Position numbers and translations under genes: made by a program | DNA from: Chloroflexota bacterium | GTDB taxonomy: Bacteria; Chloroflexota; Anaerolineae; Promineifilales; Promineifilaceae | DNA: 8,456 nt | Direction: 5' to 3' | Assembly (NCBI GenBank): GCA_963169155.1 | Contig: CAUJGI010000598.1 | Location: forward strand, 1 to 8,456 | In this document: positions 1-6,890 of the stretch, one piece after another | Layout: each line of letters starts with the position of its first letter | How positions within the stretch are numbered: the first letter of the stretch is position 1 | Notes under the pieces: generated by a model | Told to the model about the DNA's origin: nothing | What the model saw: the letters and a program-made list of their open reading frames with translations, nothing else | Databases searched by the model: none

Positions 1-1195
1 AAACAAGGTCCGCCACAAATACGCCCTTGGACATGATCGGCAGCGAGGCCACATGCACATACGAGGGCGTACGGAAGTGCACCCGGGCTGGTTTTGGCCC
101 GCCGTCACCACGCAGGTAACAGGCAAACTCACCGCGCGGCGACTCCACGCTTTGGTAAACGTAACCCACCGGCGCGCTAAAACCCTCGGTCCACAGCTTG
201 AAGTGATGACCAACCGCCTCCATGCTGTGCCCCAATTCCGACCGCGGCGGCGGTACAATTTTGCGGTTGTCGATGTTTATCGGACCCTTGGGCAGCCGGT
301 CCATCGCCTGCCGGATGATGCGCATGCTTTCCCACATTTCCTGCATACGGCAGCGGTAGCGGGCATACACATCCCCGTCAGTCTCTACCGGCACGTCAAA
401 TTCGTACGTTTCGTAACCGCAGTATGGCTGTGCCTTGCGGATGTCCCAATTGACGCCAGAACCCCGCAGGCTGGGTCCGGTCATACCCCAATCCATCGCT
501 TGTTCGGCCGTTACCACGCCAATGTCCTTCGTGCGCTCCAGCCAGATGGGATTGTTTTTGAGCAGCGCTTCGTAATCAGCAATTTTGGCCGGGAAAAAGT
601 CCAGAAACTGGCGAATGGCCGGCTCAAACTCTTCCGGCACATCGCGCCACAGCCCGCCGGGGCGGAAGTAGCTCACCATCATGCGCTGCCCCGCGACCAT
701 CTCAAACACATCCAGAATGTATTCACGCTCGCGGAAACAGTAGAGGAAGACAGACATGGCCGCCATGTCCAGCGCGTGGGTGCCCAGCCAGACCAGGTGG
801 CTGGCAATACGGGCCATTTCCGTCAGGATGACGCGAATGACCTGGGCGCGCGGCGTGGCTTCCACACCCAATAGCTTTTCCACAGCCAAAATGTAGCCCA
901 AATTGTTGGACATCGGCGAGAGATAGTCCAGGCGGTCGGTCATGACCAGCGCCTTGGTGTAGGTCTTGGACTCCATCGTCTTTTCCACACCCGTGTGCAG
1001 AAAACCAATGTCCGGGGCCAGGTTGACGATGCTTTCGCCGTCCAACTCCACCAGCAGGCGCAGCACGCCGTGGGTGCTGGGATGCTGCGGCCCCATGCTG
1101 AGAAGCATATGCTCTTCAGCATTTTCAATAGTCATCCCGGTGCCAACTTTGGCCCGGAGTTCTTCTACGGTTAACTCTTGAATGGTGTCGCCCAT
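1..1195 (-). CDS. nuoD: NADH-quinone oxidoreductase subunit D (complex I 49 kDa subunit), 3' end cut by window
   Basis: Peripheral-arm subunit of respiratory complex I; with NuoB it forms the quinone-reduction site. 398 codons are visible. The family signature GPQHPSTHG is at residues 35-43, followed by IGFLHTGVEK (63-72) and LDY (89-91). H42 and Y91 are 49 residues apart, as are the quinone-site His and Tyr known from Thermus Nqo4, so I infer that the site is intact. The visible protein ends at ...VFVADLV; in the family this is followed by a short tail of roughly 15-20 residues, so almost the whole protein is here. The start at 1195 has GAGAGGC just upstream at 1201-1207 and lies 36 bp after nuoC. 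A second Met (residue 21) is possible but has no better support. It is the fourth gene of a nuoABCD run, and further nuo genes probably follow outside the window. Confidence 0.96.
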   Translation of the reverse strand, partial: MGDTIQELTVEELRAKVGTGMTIENAEEHMLLSMGPQHPSTHGVLRLLVELDGESIVNLAPDIGFLHTGVEKTMESKTYTKALVMTDRLDYLSPMSNNLGYILAVEKLLGVEATPRAQVIRVILTEMARIASHLVWLGTHALDMAAMSVFLYCFREREYILDVFEMVAGQRMMVSYFRPGGLWRDVPEEFEPAIRQFLDFFPAKIADYEALLKNNPIWLERTKDIGVVTAEQAMDWGMTGPSLRGSGVNWDIRKAQPYCGYETYEFDVPVETDGDVYARYRCRMQEMWESMRIIRQAMDRLPKGPINIDNRKIVPPPRSELGHSMEAVGHHFKLWTEGFSAPVGYVYQSVESPRGEFACYLRGDGGPKPARVHFRTPSYVHVASLPIMSKGVFVADLV

Positions 1196-1231
1196 AATTT
1201 GCCTCTCAGTTCCGTTTGCGACCAGCGCAGC

Positions 1232-1753
1232 TTACTCTTGCGCGTAGGGTTTTTTGGCGTCCACTTCTTGCCAGTTGAAGGAGAACTGCACTTCCTCGTA
1301 CCCTAGCGGATAATCTTTGCGCAGCGGATGCCCCTGCCAATCTTCGGGCAGGAAGAGACGGCGCAGGTGGGTATTGCCCTGAAAGCGGATGCCCATCAGG
1401 TCCCACACTTCCATTTCCAGCCAGCTGCCAATCGCCCAAACAGTACCCACCGTTTCTGGCCCTTCTTCTGGGTCATCGACCGACACCCGCAGGCGAAGCC
1501 GATGGTTGTGGTCGTAAGAATAGAGATGGTAGCTGATGGCGAAACGGGGAAATTCTGGCAAATAATCATCGGCGCAAATGTCCGACAAAAATTTATAGCT
1601 GAGCTGTGGGTCTTTTTTCAACAGCTGGCAAACACCTTTCAGCCGCTCTTTGCGAATAAAAAGGGTTTGCTCGCCCCGAAAGTCGTTGGTGTCTTCGATG
1701 GCGTCCGGGAAAGCAGCTTTAATTTTCTCAACAATGCGTTGATCGGCATTCAT
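1232..1753 (-). CDS. nuoC: NADH-quinone oxidoreductase subunit C (complex I 30 kDa subunit)
   Basis: Subunit of the peripheral arm of complex I that packs against NuoD and NuoB near the membrane; it carries no cofactor. The protein has 173 residues, normal for a stand-alone NuoC that is not fused to NuoD as in enterics. The family signature runs from about 113 to 151: WDLMGIRF at 117-124, LRRL at 130-133, then LPEDWQGHPLRKDYPLG at 135-151. The start at 1753 is supported by GGAG at 1765-1768, about 11 bases upstream, which is a little far. It stops 36 bp before nuoD, consistent with co-transcription. It is separated from nuoB by an unusual 142 bp hairpin-rich gap, the only long gap in this operon segment. 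Confidence 0.97.
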   Translation of the reverse strand: MNADQRIVEKIKAAFPDAIEDTNDFRGEQTLFIRKERLKGVCQLLKKDPQLSYKFLSDICADDYLPEFPRFAISYHLYSYDHNHRLRLRVSVDDPEEGPETVGTVWAIGSWLEMEVWDLMGIRFQGNTHLRRLFLPEDWQGHPLRKDYPLGYEEVQFSFNWQEVDAKKPYAQE

Positions 1754-1790
1754 GACTTTATTTTCTCCAGCGTAACGAAATGTACTTAGA

Positions 1791-1892
1791 CATTTTCGGA
1801 ATTAAAAAAAAGCCCTCAATCCGAAAATGCCTTAAGCGAATTCCGAAAAGCAGCGGATTTTTACCGGATTATTTCTCGGAATTCGCCTTAGG
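1791..1892. repeat. Composite inverted-repeat (hairpin) element between nuoB and nuoC
   Basis: Two adjacent inverted repeats fill most of the nuoB-nuoC gap. The first pairs CATTTTCGGA (1791-1800) with TCCGAAAATG (1820-1829), 10 of 10 bases, with a 19-base loop that contains an A8 tract (1804-1811). The second pairs GCGAATTCCGA (1836-1846) with TCGGAATTCGC (1876-1886), 11 of 11, extending imperfectly to 1830-1846 with 1876-1892 (15 of 17). The octamer TCCGAAAA occurs at 1820 and 1842, and inverted at 1793. The pentamer CTTAG flanks 1790-1886 at 1785-1789 and 1887-1891 and could be a target duplication, though it is short enough to be chance. No coding potential was seen. It may be a REP/MITE-like extragenic element or an RNA-level processing or attenuation structure; I cannot tell which. 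Confidence 0.6.
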
Positions 1893-1895
1893 CGC

Positions 1896-2378
1896 TTATG
1901 CGTGGTCGGTTAATTTCTCGCCACGGATTTTTTCATGCAGGGTCATGAAGCCATCGATCAAAGCTTCCGGGCGCGGTGGGCAACCCGCGACGTACACATC
2001 GACCGGGACAATCTCATCAACTCCCTGGACAATGGCGTAGTTGTTGAAGACACCACCACACGAGGCGCAGTCGCCCATGGCAATGACCCACTTGGGTTCG
2101 GGCATTTGATCGTACAGGCGGCGGACAACGGGAGCCATTTTGCGCGAAACACGCCCGGCCACAATCATCAGGTCAGATTGGCGCGGCGAGGGGCGGTTCA
2201 GCTCCATGCCGAAGCGAGACGCATCAAAGTGGGAGGCTTGCGAGGACATCATTTCGATAGCGCAGCAGGCCAGGCCAAACAGCAGCGGCCACATGGCGTT
2301 GGTGCGCCCCCAGTTGACTAAATCTTCCAGACGGAGGGTGATAACCCCCATGTCGCCAAGTTTTTGTTCTACTCCCAT
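1896..2378 (-). CDS. nuoB: NADH-quinone oxidoreductase subunit B (complex I 20 kDa subunit, cluster N2)
   Basis: Holds the terminal [4Fe-4S] cluster N2, which passes electrons to quinone at the NuoB-NuoD interface. With the start at 2378 the protein has 160 residues. The four cluster ligands are present: C38 and C39 in GLACCAIEMM, C104 in GDCASCGG and C133 in GCPPRPEA. The spacings of 65 (39 to 104) and 29 (104 to 133) match E. coli NuoB. A longer reading from 2399 would add MEERNSR, but MGVEQKLGD fits the usual family N-terminus and has AAAGGA at 2387-2392, eight bases before the ATG. The gene overlaps the end of nuoA by 10 bp with this start (31 bp with the longer one), indicating translational coupling. 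Confidence 0.96.
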   Translation of the reverse strand: MGVEQKLGDMGVITLRLEDLVNWGRTNAMWPLLFGLACCAIEMMSSQASHFDASRFGMELNRPSPRQSDLMIVAGRVSRKMAPVVRRLYDQMPEPKWVIAMGDCASCGGVFNNYAIVQGVDEIVPVDVYVAGCPPRPEALIDGFMTLHEKIRGEKLTDHA

Positions 2379-2746
2379 TCTAGAATTCCTTTCTTCCATA
2401 CCCAGACGTCACCCAAAATGAAGAGCACCATGAAGACGCCCATCACGGCCAGGCCGTAGAGGCCCATTTGGCGGAAGGTGACAGCCCAGGGGACGAGAAG
2501 AATGATATCGACATCGAACAGAATGAAGAGGACGGCGATGCGATAGAATTTGACAGGTAAACGACGCTGGGCTTCGCCGATGGCGACGATGCCCGATTCG
2601 TAGGGGATCAGTTTGCTGCGGGCATTTTCTTTTGGTTTTGGACCCAGGTTAAGCGACAAGACAGGCAGCAGTATGGCGAAAAATAGGGCAATCCCAATTA
2701 AAACAGCAATGGGAAGGTATTCTATAAGTATTGGGTTATTTTCCAT
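2369..2746 (-). CDS. nuoA: NADH-quinone oxidoreductase subunit A (complex I membrane subunit)
   Basis: Small membrane subunit of complex I that sits at the junction of membrane and peripheral arms near the quinone channel. It has 125 residues, normal size. Three hydrophobic segments are visible at about 10-32, 70-88 and 93-113. The family core is present: IPYESG (47-52), then a QRRLPVKFY stretch and AVLFILFDVDIILLVPWA. The loop Cys of YECG is Ser here, a common variant in bacteria, and the usual FDIE acid is replaced by Asp (FDVD), which keeps the charge. It is the first gene of the nuo run; the start at 2746 has only a weak purine stretch upstream (AAAAGA). Its 3' end overlaps nuoB. A promoter lies about 100 bp upstream. 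Confidence 0.96.
   Translation of the reverse strand: MENNPILIEYLPIAVLIGIALFFAILLPVLSLNLGPKPKENARSKLIPYESGIVAIGEAQRRLPVKFYRIAVLFILFDVDIILLVPWAVTFRQMGLYGLAVMGVFMVLFILGDVWVWKKGILEWE
2387..2392 (-). promoter_or_regulatory. Ribosome binding site that decides the nuoB start
   Basis: AAAGGA on the minus strand lies eight bases before the ATG at 2378 and inside the last codons of nuoA. The alternative nuoB ATG at 2399 has no comparable purine-rich site at a suitable distance. This site favours the shorter 160-residue NuoB. Confidence 0.6.
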
Positions 2747-2854
2747 GAGTCAATCTTTTCTATCCTGAAGCTACGTGTCTGGTTATCTTCTTGTTTAGAT
2801 TAGGTTGAAAATAGAAGCAGCGAAATGTTTCTTTCTTCCAAAATTTCTTTGCGC

Positions 2855-2883
2855 ATTCTATCACAAGCAATAGGGGGGGGCAA
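2855..2883 (-). promoter_or_regulatory. Predicted sigma70-type promoter of the nuo operon, with C8 tract in the spacer
   Basis: On the minus strand TTGCCC (2878-2883) and TAGAAT (2855-2860) are separated by exactly 17 bases. They match the -35 and -10 consensus at 4/6 and 5/6. Transcription would begin near 2848, giving a leader of about 100 bases before nuoA. It lies between the rpoD terminator and nuoA, where a promoter is needed. The spacer begins with part of an eight-base C run (G8 on the plus strand, 2873-2880) that also supplies the last bases of the -35 hexamer. Confidence 0.6.
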
Positions 2884-2889
2884 CAAAGG

Positions 2890-2897
2890 ACGGCCGT
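2890..2897. repeat. ACGGCCGT palindrome, copy 1 (upstream of nuo promoter)
   Basis: Exact octamer, six bases upstream of the predicted nuo -35 box. It is one of seven exact copies in the window; the others are at 2965, 3970, 4830, 5428, 6180 and 6891. Confidence 0.6.
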
Positions 2898-2951
2898 ATC
2901 CCACCCACCATCCAGCCCTGTTTTTTGCCAATTTACGGGTCGGTTTGAAGC

Positions 2952-2987
2952 AAAAAAAAGCCCAACGGCCGTTACCAGCCGTTGGGC
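2952..2987 (-). terminator. Rho-independent terminator of the dnaG-rpoD unit
   Basis: GCCCAACGGC (2960-2969) pairs perfectly with GCCGTTGGGC (2978-2987) around an 8-base loop. On the minus strand the stem is followed at once by eight T (A8 at 2952-2959 on the plus strand). The stem starts 24 bases after the rpoD stop codon. The left arm and loop together contain the palindrome AACGGCCGTT (2964-2973), one copy of the motif that recurs in this window. Confidence 0.95.
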
Positions 2988-3011
2988 CAAAACAGGTGAA
3001 AAAAGGTGTGT

Positions 3012-4721
3012 CTAGCTCAAATAATCGCGCAGTGCCTTGCTGCGGCTGGGATGACGCAGCTTGCGCAGCGCCTTGGCTTCGATCTGGCGGATGCGTTCGC
3101 GCGTCACGCCAAAGCTGCGGCCCACTTCTTCCAACGTGTGATCCTTGCCGTCGTTGAGGCCAAAGCGCATTTCCAGCACCTCACGCTCCCGCTCGCTGAG
3201 GAAGCCCAACACGTTGCGAATTTGCTCGCGCAGCAGCTCTTTGGAAGCGGCATCAACCGGTTCCTGAGCGCTTTCGTCGGGGATGAAGTCGCCGTACTCG
3301 GTGGAATCTTCGTTGCCTACCGGTGATTCCAGCGACATCGGGTCCATTGAGATGCGCTTGATGTCGCGAATCTTAGAGACTGCTTGCCGCCACTTGCGGT
3401 TGAGCACGGGGTCGATGGACTCGTCGTTTTTTAGCGAATTTTTGATCGTCTCGGACTCTTCCGGGGTCAGGTAGTCCAACTCCAGGGCCAGCTCTTCATC
3501 GCTGGGTTCGTGACCCAGCTTTTGCACCAGGTCGCGCTGCAATTTAACGATTTTATTGATGGTTTCAAACATGTGCACCGGGATACGAATGGTACGCGCC
3601 TGGTCGGCAATGGCCCGGCTGACCGCCTGGCGAATCCACCAGGTGGCGTAGGTGCTGAACTTAAAGCCCTTGGTGTGGTCGAACTTTTCCACGGCGCGCA
3701 GCAGGCCCACGTTCCCTTCCTGCACAAGGTCCAACAGGTGAATACCACGCCCCATGTACCGCTTGGCCACGCTGACGACCAACCGTAGATTGGCCCCAGT
3801 CAGGCTGACTTTGGCTTCTTCGGCCACTTCGTAAATCATGAACTCGTTGTACTTCAGACCAACCATGTCTTTAGACAGCCAGTCGTGAAAGGTTTTGACG
3901 GAGGGGAAGTTGGTGGATTTGCGGTATTCCTGCAAGAGCTGGCGGGAAATGTCTACGGGGAGGAGGTAAACGGCCGTAAACATATGAAAACACGCCTGGG
4001 CCAGATCTAACCAGGCGTCTTCCTGGCCCCAGTTGCCGTTGTTCAGGTACAGGCGGAGGTAAGATTCACTCCGTTTTTGCCAGCCCTGGCGCAAATCCCG
4101 CGCCTCTTCAATGAAAGCCAGCACGTCGACACCGGGCACGCCCAGTAACTTGCGCGCTTCTTCCACCACCTGCCAGTTTTCCAGCAGGTTGGTGTAATTG
4201 GTCATCATCGCCCGAAAATCCACCTCTTCTTCGGAGTTGGTGCCGTCTTTACTGGCGTCGTTGTTCAGGCGTTCCAAAACGGTGGCGGCGGTGAGCTGCG
4301 TGGAAAGCCAGATTTCCTGGTCGGCAGTGAGCAGGGGGACCTGGCCAATTTCTTTGAGGTAGGTGTGGACCGGGTCGTCCTCGACGGTGCCGGTGAGGTA
4401 ACCACCGTCTTCGTCCTTGTCGTCGTCATCGTCCAGGTTGCCCAGCAGGGCGGGGCCGTCGGCAAAGTCGTCCAGTGTTTCACCGTTTTCTGAAACGATG
4501 CGGATGTTGAGTTTTTGCAGGCGGGCATAAAGCCGCTCGGCCTGCTCTTCATCGGCGGTAGCCAGCAGCGCCTGCACATCAGACTCGTTAATCTGGCGCG
4601 AGCGGCGAGCAGTTTTCACCAAAGCTTCGATATCAATAGCTTCAGCGGTTTCTTCTTCTTCTTCTTCGCTTTCGTCTTCGATATTCTCGTCGAAATCGTT
4701 GTCTAGTTCAGATAAATCCAT
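3012..4721 (-). CDS. rpoD: RNA polymerase principal sigma factor (sigma70/SigA, group 1)
   Basis: Directs RNA polymerase to housekeeping promoters. The protein has 569 residues. The N-terminus is strongly acidic (residues 4-28, including an E-rich run at 19-24), and a second acidic patch lies at 97-105. Region 1.2 is at about 116-142 (DPVHTYLKEIGQVPLL). Region 2 is at 309-380 with NLRLVVSVAKRYMGRG, DLVQEGNVGLLRAVEKFD and FSTYATWWIRQAVSRAI. Region 3 follows at 381-475 and ends near SLESPVGNED. Region 4 is at 497-569, with the DNA-binding helix-turn-helix at about 529-556 (TLEEVGRSFGVTRERIRQIE). Two departures stand out: about 165 residues between regions 1.2 and 2, and about 20 extra residues in region 3 (roughly 424-450). 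AGGA at 4731-4734 supports the start. It lies 102 bp after dnaG with no clear promoter or terminator between them, so co-transcription is likely. Confidence 0.97.
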   Translation of the reverse strand: MDLSELDNDFDENIEDESEEEEEETAEAIDIEALVKTARRSRQINESDVQALLATADEEQAERLYARLQKLNIRIVSENGETLDDFADGPALLGNLDDDDDKDEDGGYLTGTVEDDPVHTYLKEIGQVPLLTADQEIWLSTQLTAATVLERLNNDASKDGTNSEEEVDFRAMMTNYTNLLENWQVVEEARKLLGVPGVDVLAFIEEARDLRQGWQKRSESYLRLYLNNGNWGQEDAWLDLAQACFHMFTAVYLLPVDISRQLLQEYRKSTNFPSVKTFHDWLSKDMVGLKYNEFMIYEVAEEAKVSLTGANLRLVVSVAKRYMGRGIHLLDLVQEGNVGLLRAVEKFDHTKGFKFSTYATWWIRQAVSRAIADQARTIRIPVHMFETINKIVKLQRDLVQKLGHEPSDEELALELDYLTPEESETIKNSLKNDESIDPVLNRKWRQAVSKIRDIKRISMDPMSLESPVGNEDSTEYGDFIPDESAQEPVDAASKELLREQIRNVLGFLSEREREVLEMRFGLNDGKDHTLEEVGRSFGVTRERIRQIEAKALRKLRHPSRSKALRDYLS

Positions 4722-4823
4722 TGTCTATTTTCCTGACCTAAGTGAGGGATTGTTGTTCAATTTGGTTCAGCTAAGCGATTGAATCAGGGTTGGGACCTAG
4801 CCCCAGCAGGAATAGTTAAGACG

Positions 4824-6809
4824 CTAGTAACGGCCGTTTAACGCATCTTCGGCACGACGGCGGCTGGTGGCCGACATCGCCCCTCTGGCCTTGTTGAGCT
4901 GCAACACGGCCAGAGGCAGCTCGCGCAGCTGCTGCTGGTAAATGGCCAGGGCTTCTGTGTCGTTCTCACTTTGTGCTTCATGCAGCAAATGTTTCACTTC
5001 ACCTAAAAGTTGTCTGACTTTGGCCAGACGCCAGTCTAAAACGGATAACACAAGGGTGTCGGAGATTCGCTCAAGCTCTGTCTCTGGCGATTGGGGTAAT
5101 GATAGCAAGAACTTCAACCGATTCTGAAGCGTCTGCTCTAGACTATCCCACAATTCGTCAATCGTGACAACTGGTGAGCGGCTGATCAATTGGTACATTT
5201 GTCGCATAATGGCCCGATCTTCAGCCATCAAAAAGTCATCATCAACCACGTTGGGTTGACTAGATTCCGCCAGCTTCTGGTTGACCCGCAAGATGGCCTG
5301 TGGAAAACGAATGCATTGATGCAGGAAGTCGCTCTGGCGCATGTCGGTGGCCAGGGGGCCAGCGGCGCCCTGCGCTTTTTTGGGCACGGTGGTCCAACCG
5401 GCATGGGCGGGAGAGGGGGGCGGGGGAACGGCCGTTTCCGGCACCGTTCGTCTCTCAGGCAGCGGCTTTTCCAGCAGGCGAATCTGGCGCAGAGCACGCT
5501 CATCAATGCGCAAGGCGCGGGCCAGCTGCTGCCAGTAATGATCCCGCTCGACGGGGTCCTGAATATCCTTGATGAGCGGTAAAACCTGTTGGGCCACTTC
5601 TGTTTTGGCCTTGGCGTCGTTCAAATCCAGATCGGCCGTGGCCACGGAAATGACGTAGGCTACCACCGGTTTGGCCTGTTCCACCAGCCGTTCCCACTCG
5701 GCCGGACTTTCCTGCACGATGTTGTCCGGGTCTTTGCCTTCCGGCAGGGTCATCACGCGGATGTCGGCCTGGAGTCGTCCCTCGTGCTGCACCAGGCCAC
5801 GGGCGTCGAACCTCACCTCCACTTCGCGGTCCAGCGTCTGGCGGGCCACCTGCAAGCTGCGCAGGGTGGCTTTGGCCCCGGCGGCGTCCGCGTCCAGCGC
5901 CAAAATAAAGCGCTTGGTATACCGCTTGAGCATCTGGAGCTGCTGCTCGGTGAGAGCGGTGCCCATCTGGGCCACCACGTTGCGGAAACCCGCCTGCCAC
6001 GCCTGCATCACGTCCATGTACCCTTCCACAATTACCGCCTGGCGCGCTTCACGGATGGCGCGTTTGGCCATGTCCAGGCCGAAGAGCAGGTGGCTCTTGT
6101 CAAAAAGGTCGGTCTGGGGCGAGTTGAGGTATTTAGGCAGGCCGTCTTTATCCAGGGTACGTGCGCCAAAGCCAACGATACGGCCGTCTACATCCCGAAT
6201 CGGTATCATCAGCCGGTTGCGGAAACGGTCGTAGCGGGTGCCTTTGTCGGGATTTTCTGTCAGCATCCCGGCGGCCAGCAGTTCCTGGTCGCTGTACCCC
6301 TGCATGTTGAAGTGTGACCGGCAGGCATCCCAGGAATCCAGGGCAAAACCAACGGCATACGCCTCAAGCGTTTCTTCGGTGAAGCTGCGCCGCTCCATGT
6401 AGCTGCGGGCGACTTCGGCCTGGGGGGCGTACAGAAAGAGCTGGTGAAAATAGTCGGCGGCGGCTTGCAGCAGGCCAGCCTGCTTGTTGTGGGCTTTGCG
6501 GGCTTCTTTGTCGAGCGGCTCGGCTTCTTCAAGCGTCACCCCGGCACGCTGGGCCAAATTTTTTAACGCTTCTTTAAACTCCCAGCCCTCCTTTTTCATA
6601 ACAAAAGAGAACAGATCGCCACCTTCAGCGCAGGCGCCAAAGCAGCGCCACGTCTGCGTTTCAGGAAAGATAAAAAATGAGGGGGTACGGGTATTCTGGT
6701 GGAAGGGACAAAAGCCAGCGTAATTCCGCCCTGACCGGCGCAGGGAAACGGTCTCGGAAACAATATCCACAATGTCGAGGCGGCTTTTGATTTCTTCAGT
6801 AACGGTCAT
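4824..6809 (-). CDS. dnaG: DNA primase
   Basis: Synthesises RNA primers for chromosomal replication and docks on the replicative helicase. It has 661 residues, slightly long for the family. The N-terminal zinc-binding domain has ligands C34, H37, C56 and C60, that is CPFH and then CFGAC, a C-x3-C knuckle rather than the common C-x2-C. The polymerase core includes RFRNRLMIPIRDVDGRIVGF (195-214) and KYLNSPQTDLFDKS (226-239). The TOPRIM acids are E262 in VEGYMD and D306 and D308 in ALDADAAG. A Pro-rich linker (about 457-475) leads to a helical C-terminal helicase-binding region (about 490-655). The start at 6809 agrees with the usual DnaG N-terminus (RLDIVDIV at 10-17), but no Shine-Dalgarno sequence is evident in the roughly 31-base leader. 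It is the first gene of the dnaG-rpoD unit. Confidence 0.97.
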   Translation of the reverse strand: MTVTEEIKSRLDIVDIVSETVSLRRSGRNYAGFCPFHQNTRTPSFFIFPETQTWRCFGACAEGGDLFSFVMKKEGWEFKEALKNLAQRAGVTLEEAEPLDKEARKAHNKQAGLLQAAADYFHQLFLYAPQAEVARSYMERRSFTEETLEAYAVGFALDSWDACRSHFNMQGYSDQELLAAGMLTENPDKGTRYDRFRNRLMIPIRDVDGRIVGFGARTLDKDGLPKYLNSPQTDLFDKSHLLFGLDMAKRAIREARQAVIVEGYMDVMQAWQAGFRNVVAQMGTALTEQQLQMLKRYTKRFILALDADAAGAKATLRSLQVARQTLDREVEVRFDARGLVQHEGRLQADIRVMTLPEGKDPDNIVQESPAEWERLVEQAKPVVAYVISVATADLDLNDAKAKTEVAQQVLPLIKDIQDPVERDHYWQQLARALRIDERALRQIRLLEKPLPERRTVPETAVPPPPSPAHAGWTTVPKKAQGAAGPLATDMRQSDFLHQCIRFPQAILRVNQKLAESSQPNVVDDDFLMAEDRAIMRQMYQLISRSPVVTIDELWDSLEQTLQNRLKFLLSLPQSPETELERISDTLVLSVLDWRLAKVRQLLGEVKHLLHEAQSENDTEALAIYQQQLRELPLAVLQLNKARGAMSATSRRRAEDALNGRY

Positions 6810-6846
6810 GTGTTCAAGAACAGTGCTTAATCGGACAACTGGGCAA

Positions 6847-6875
6847 ATTATACCGTAGACCTTACAAATGTTCTA
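6847..6875 (-). promoter_or_regulatory. Predicted sigma70-type promoter of dnaG-rpoD
   Basis: A perfect TATAAT lies on the minus strand at 6847-6852. A -35 match is poor (TAGAAC at 6870-6875 with a 17-base spacer, 3/6). Transcription would start near 6840, about 31 bases before the dnaG ATG. The upstream gene is closed off by terminator hairpins, so dnaG needs its own promoter here. A copy of ACGGCCGT sits just upstream at 6891-6898. Confidence 0.55.
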
Positions 6876-6890
6876 AAAGTTGGGTGGGGA

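Noticed and set aside
53..874. 273-codon open frame on the plus strand
   Set aside because: It lies opposite nuoD, whose minus-strand frame encodes an unmistakable complex I subunit.
1804..1811. A8 (minus-strand T8) tract between nuoB and nuoC as a rho-independent terminator
   Set aside because: No GC-rich stem directly precedes it on the minus strand; the tract lies in the loop of an AT-rich inverted repeat.
2379..2399. Upstream nuoB start adding seven residues
   Set aside because: The extension is not family-like and lacks a good ribosome site; the ATG at 2378 has one at eight bases.
2760..2990. 76-codon minus-strand open frame between rpoD and nuoA
   Set aside because: It runs through the rpoD terminator and the predicted nuo promoter, has no ribosome site and no recognisable features.
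4735..4823. Separate promoter for rpoD in the dnaG-rpoD gap
   Set aside because: No pair of hexamers with suitable spacing was convincing; the gap was left unannotated.
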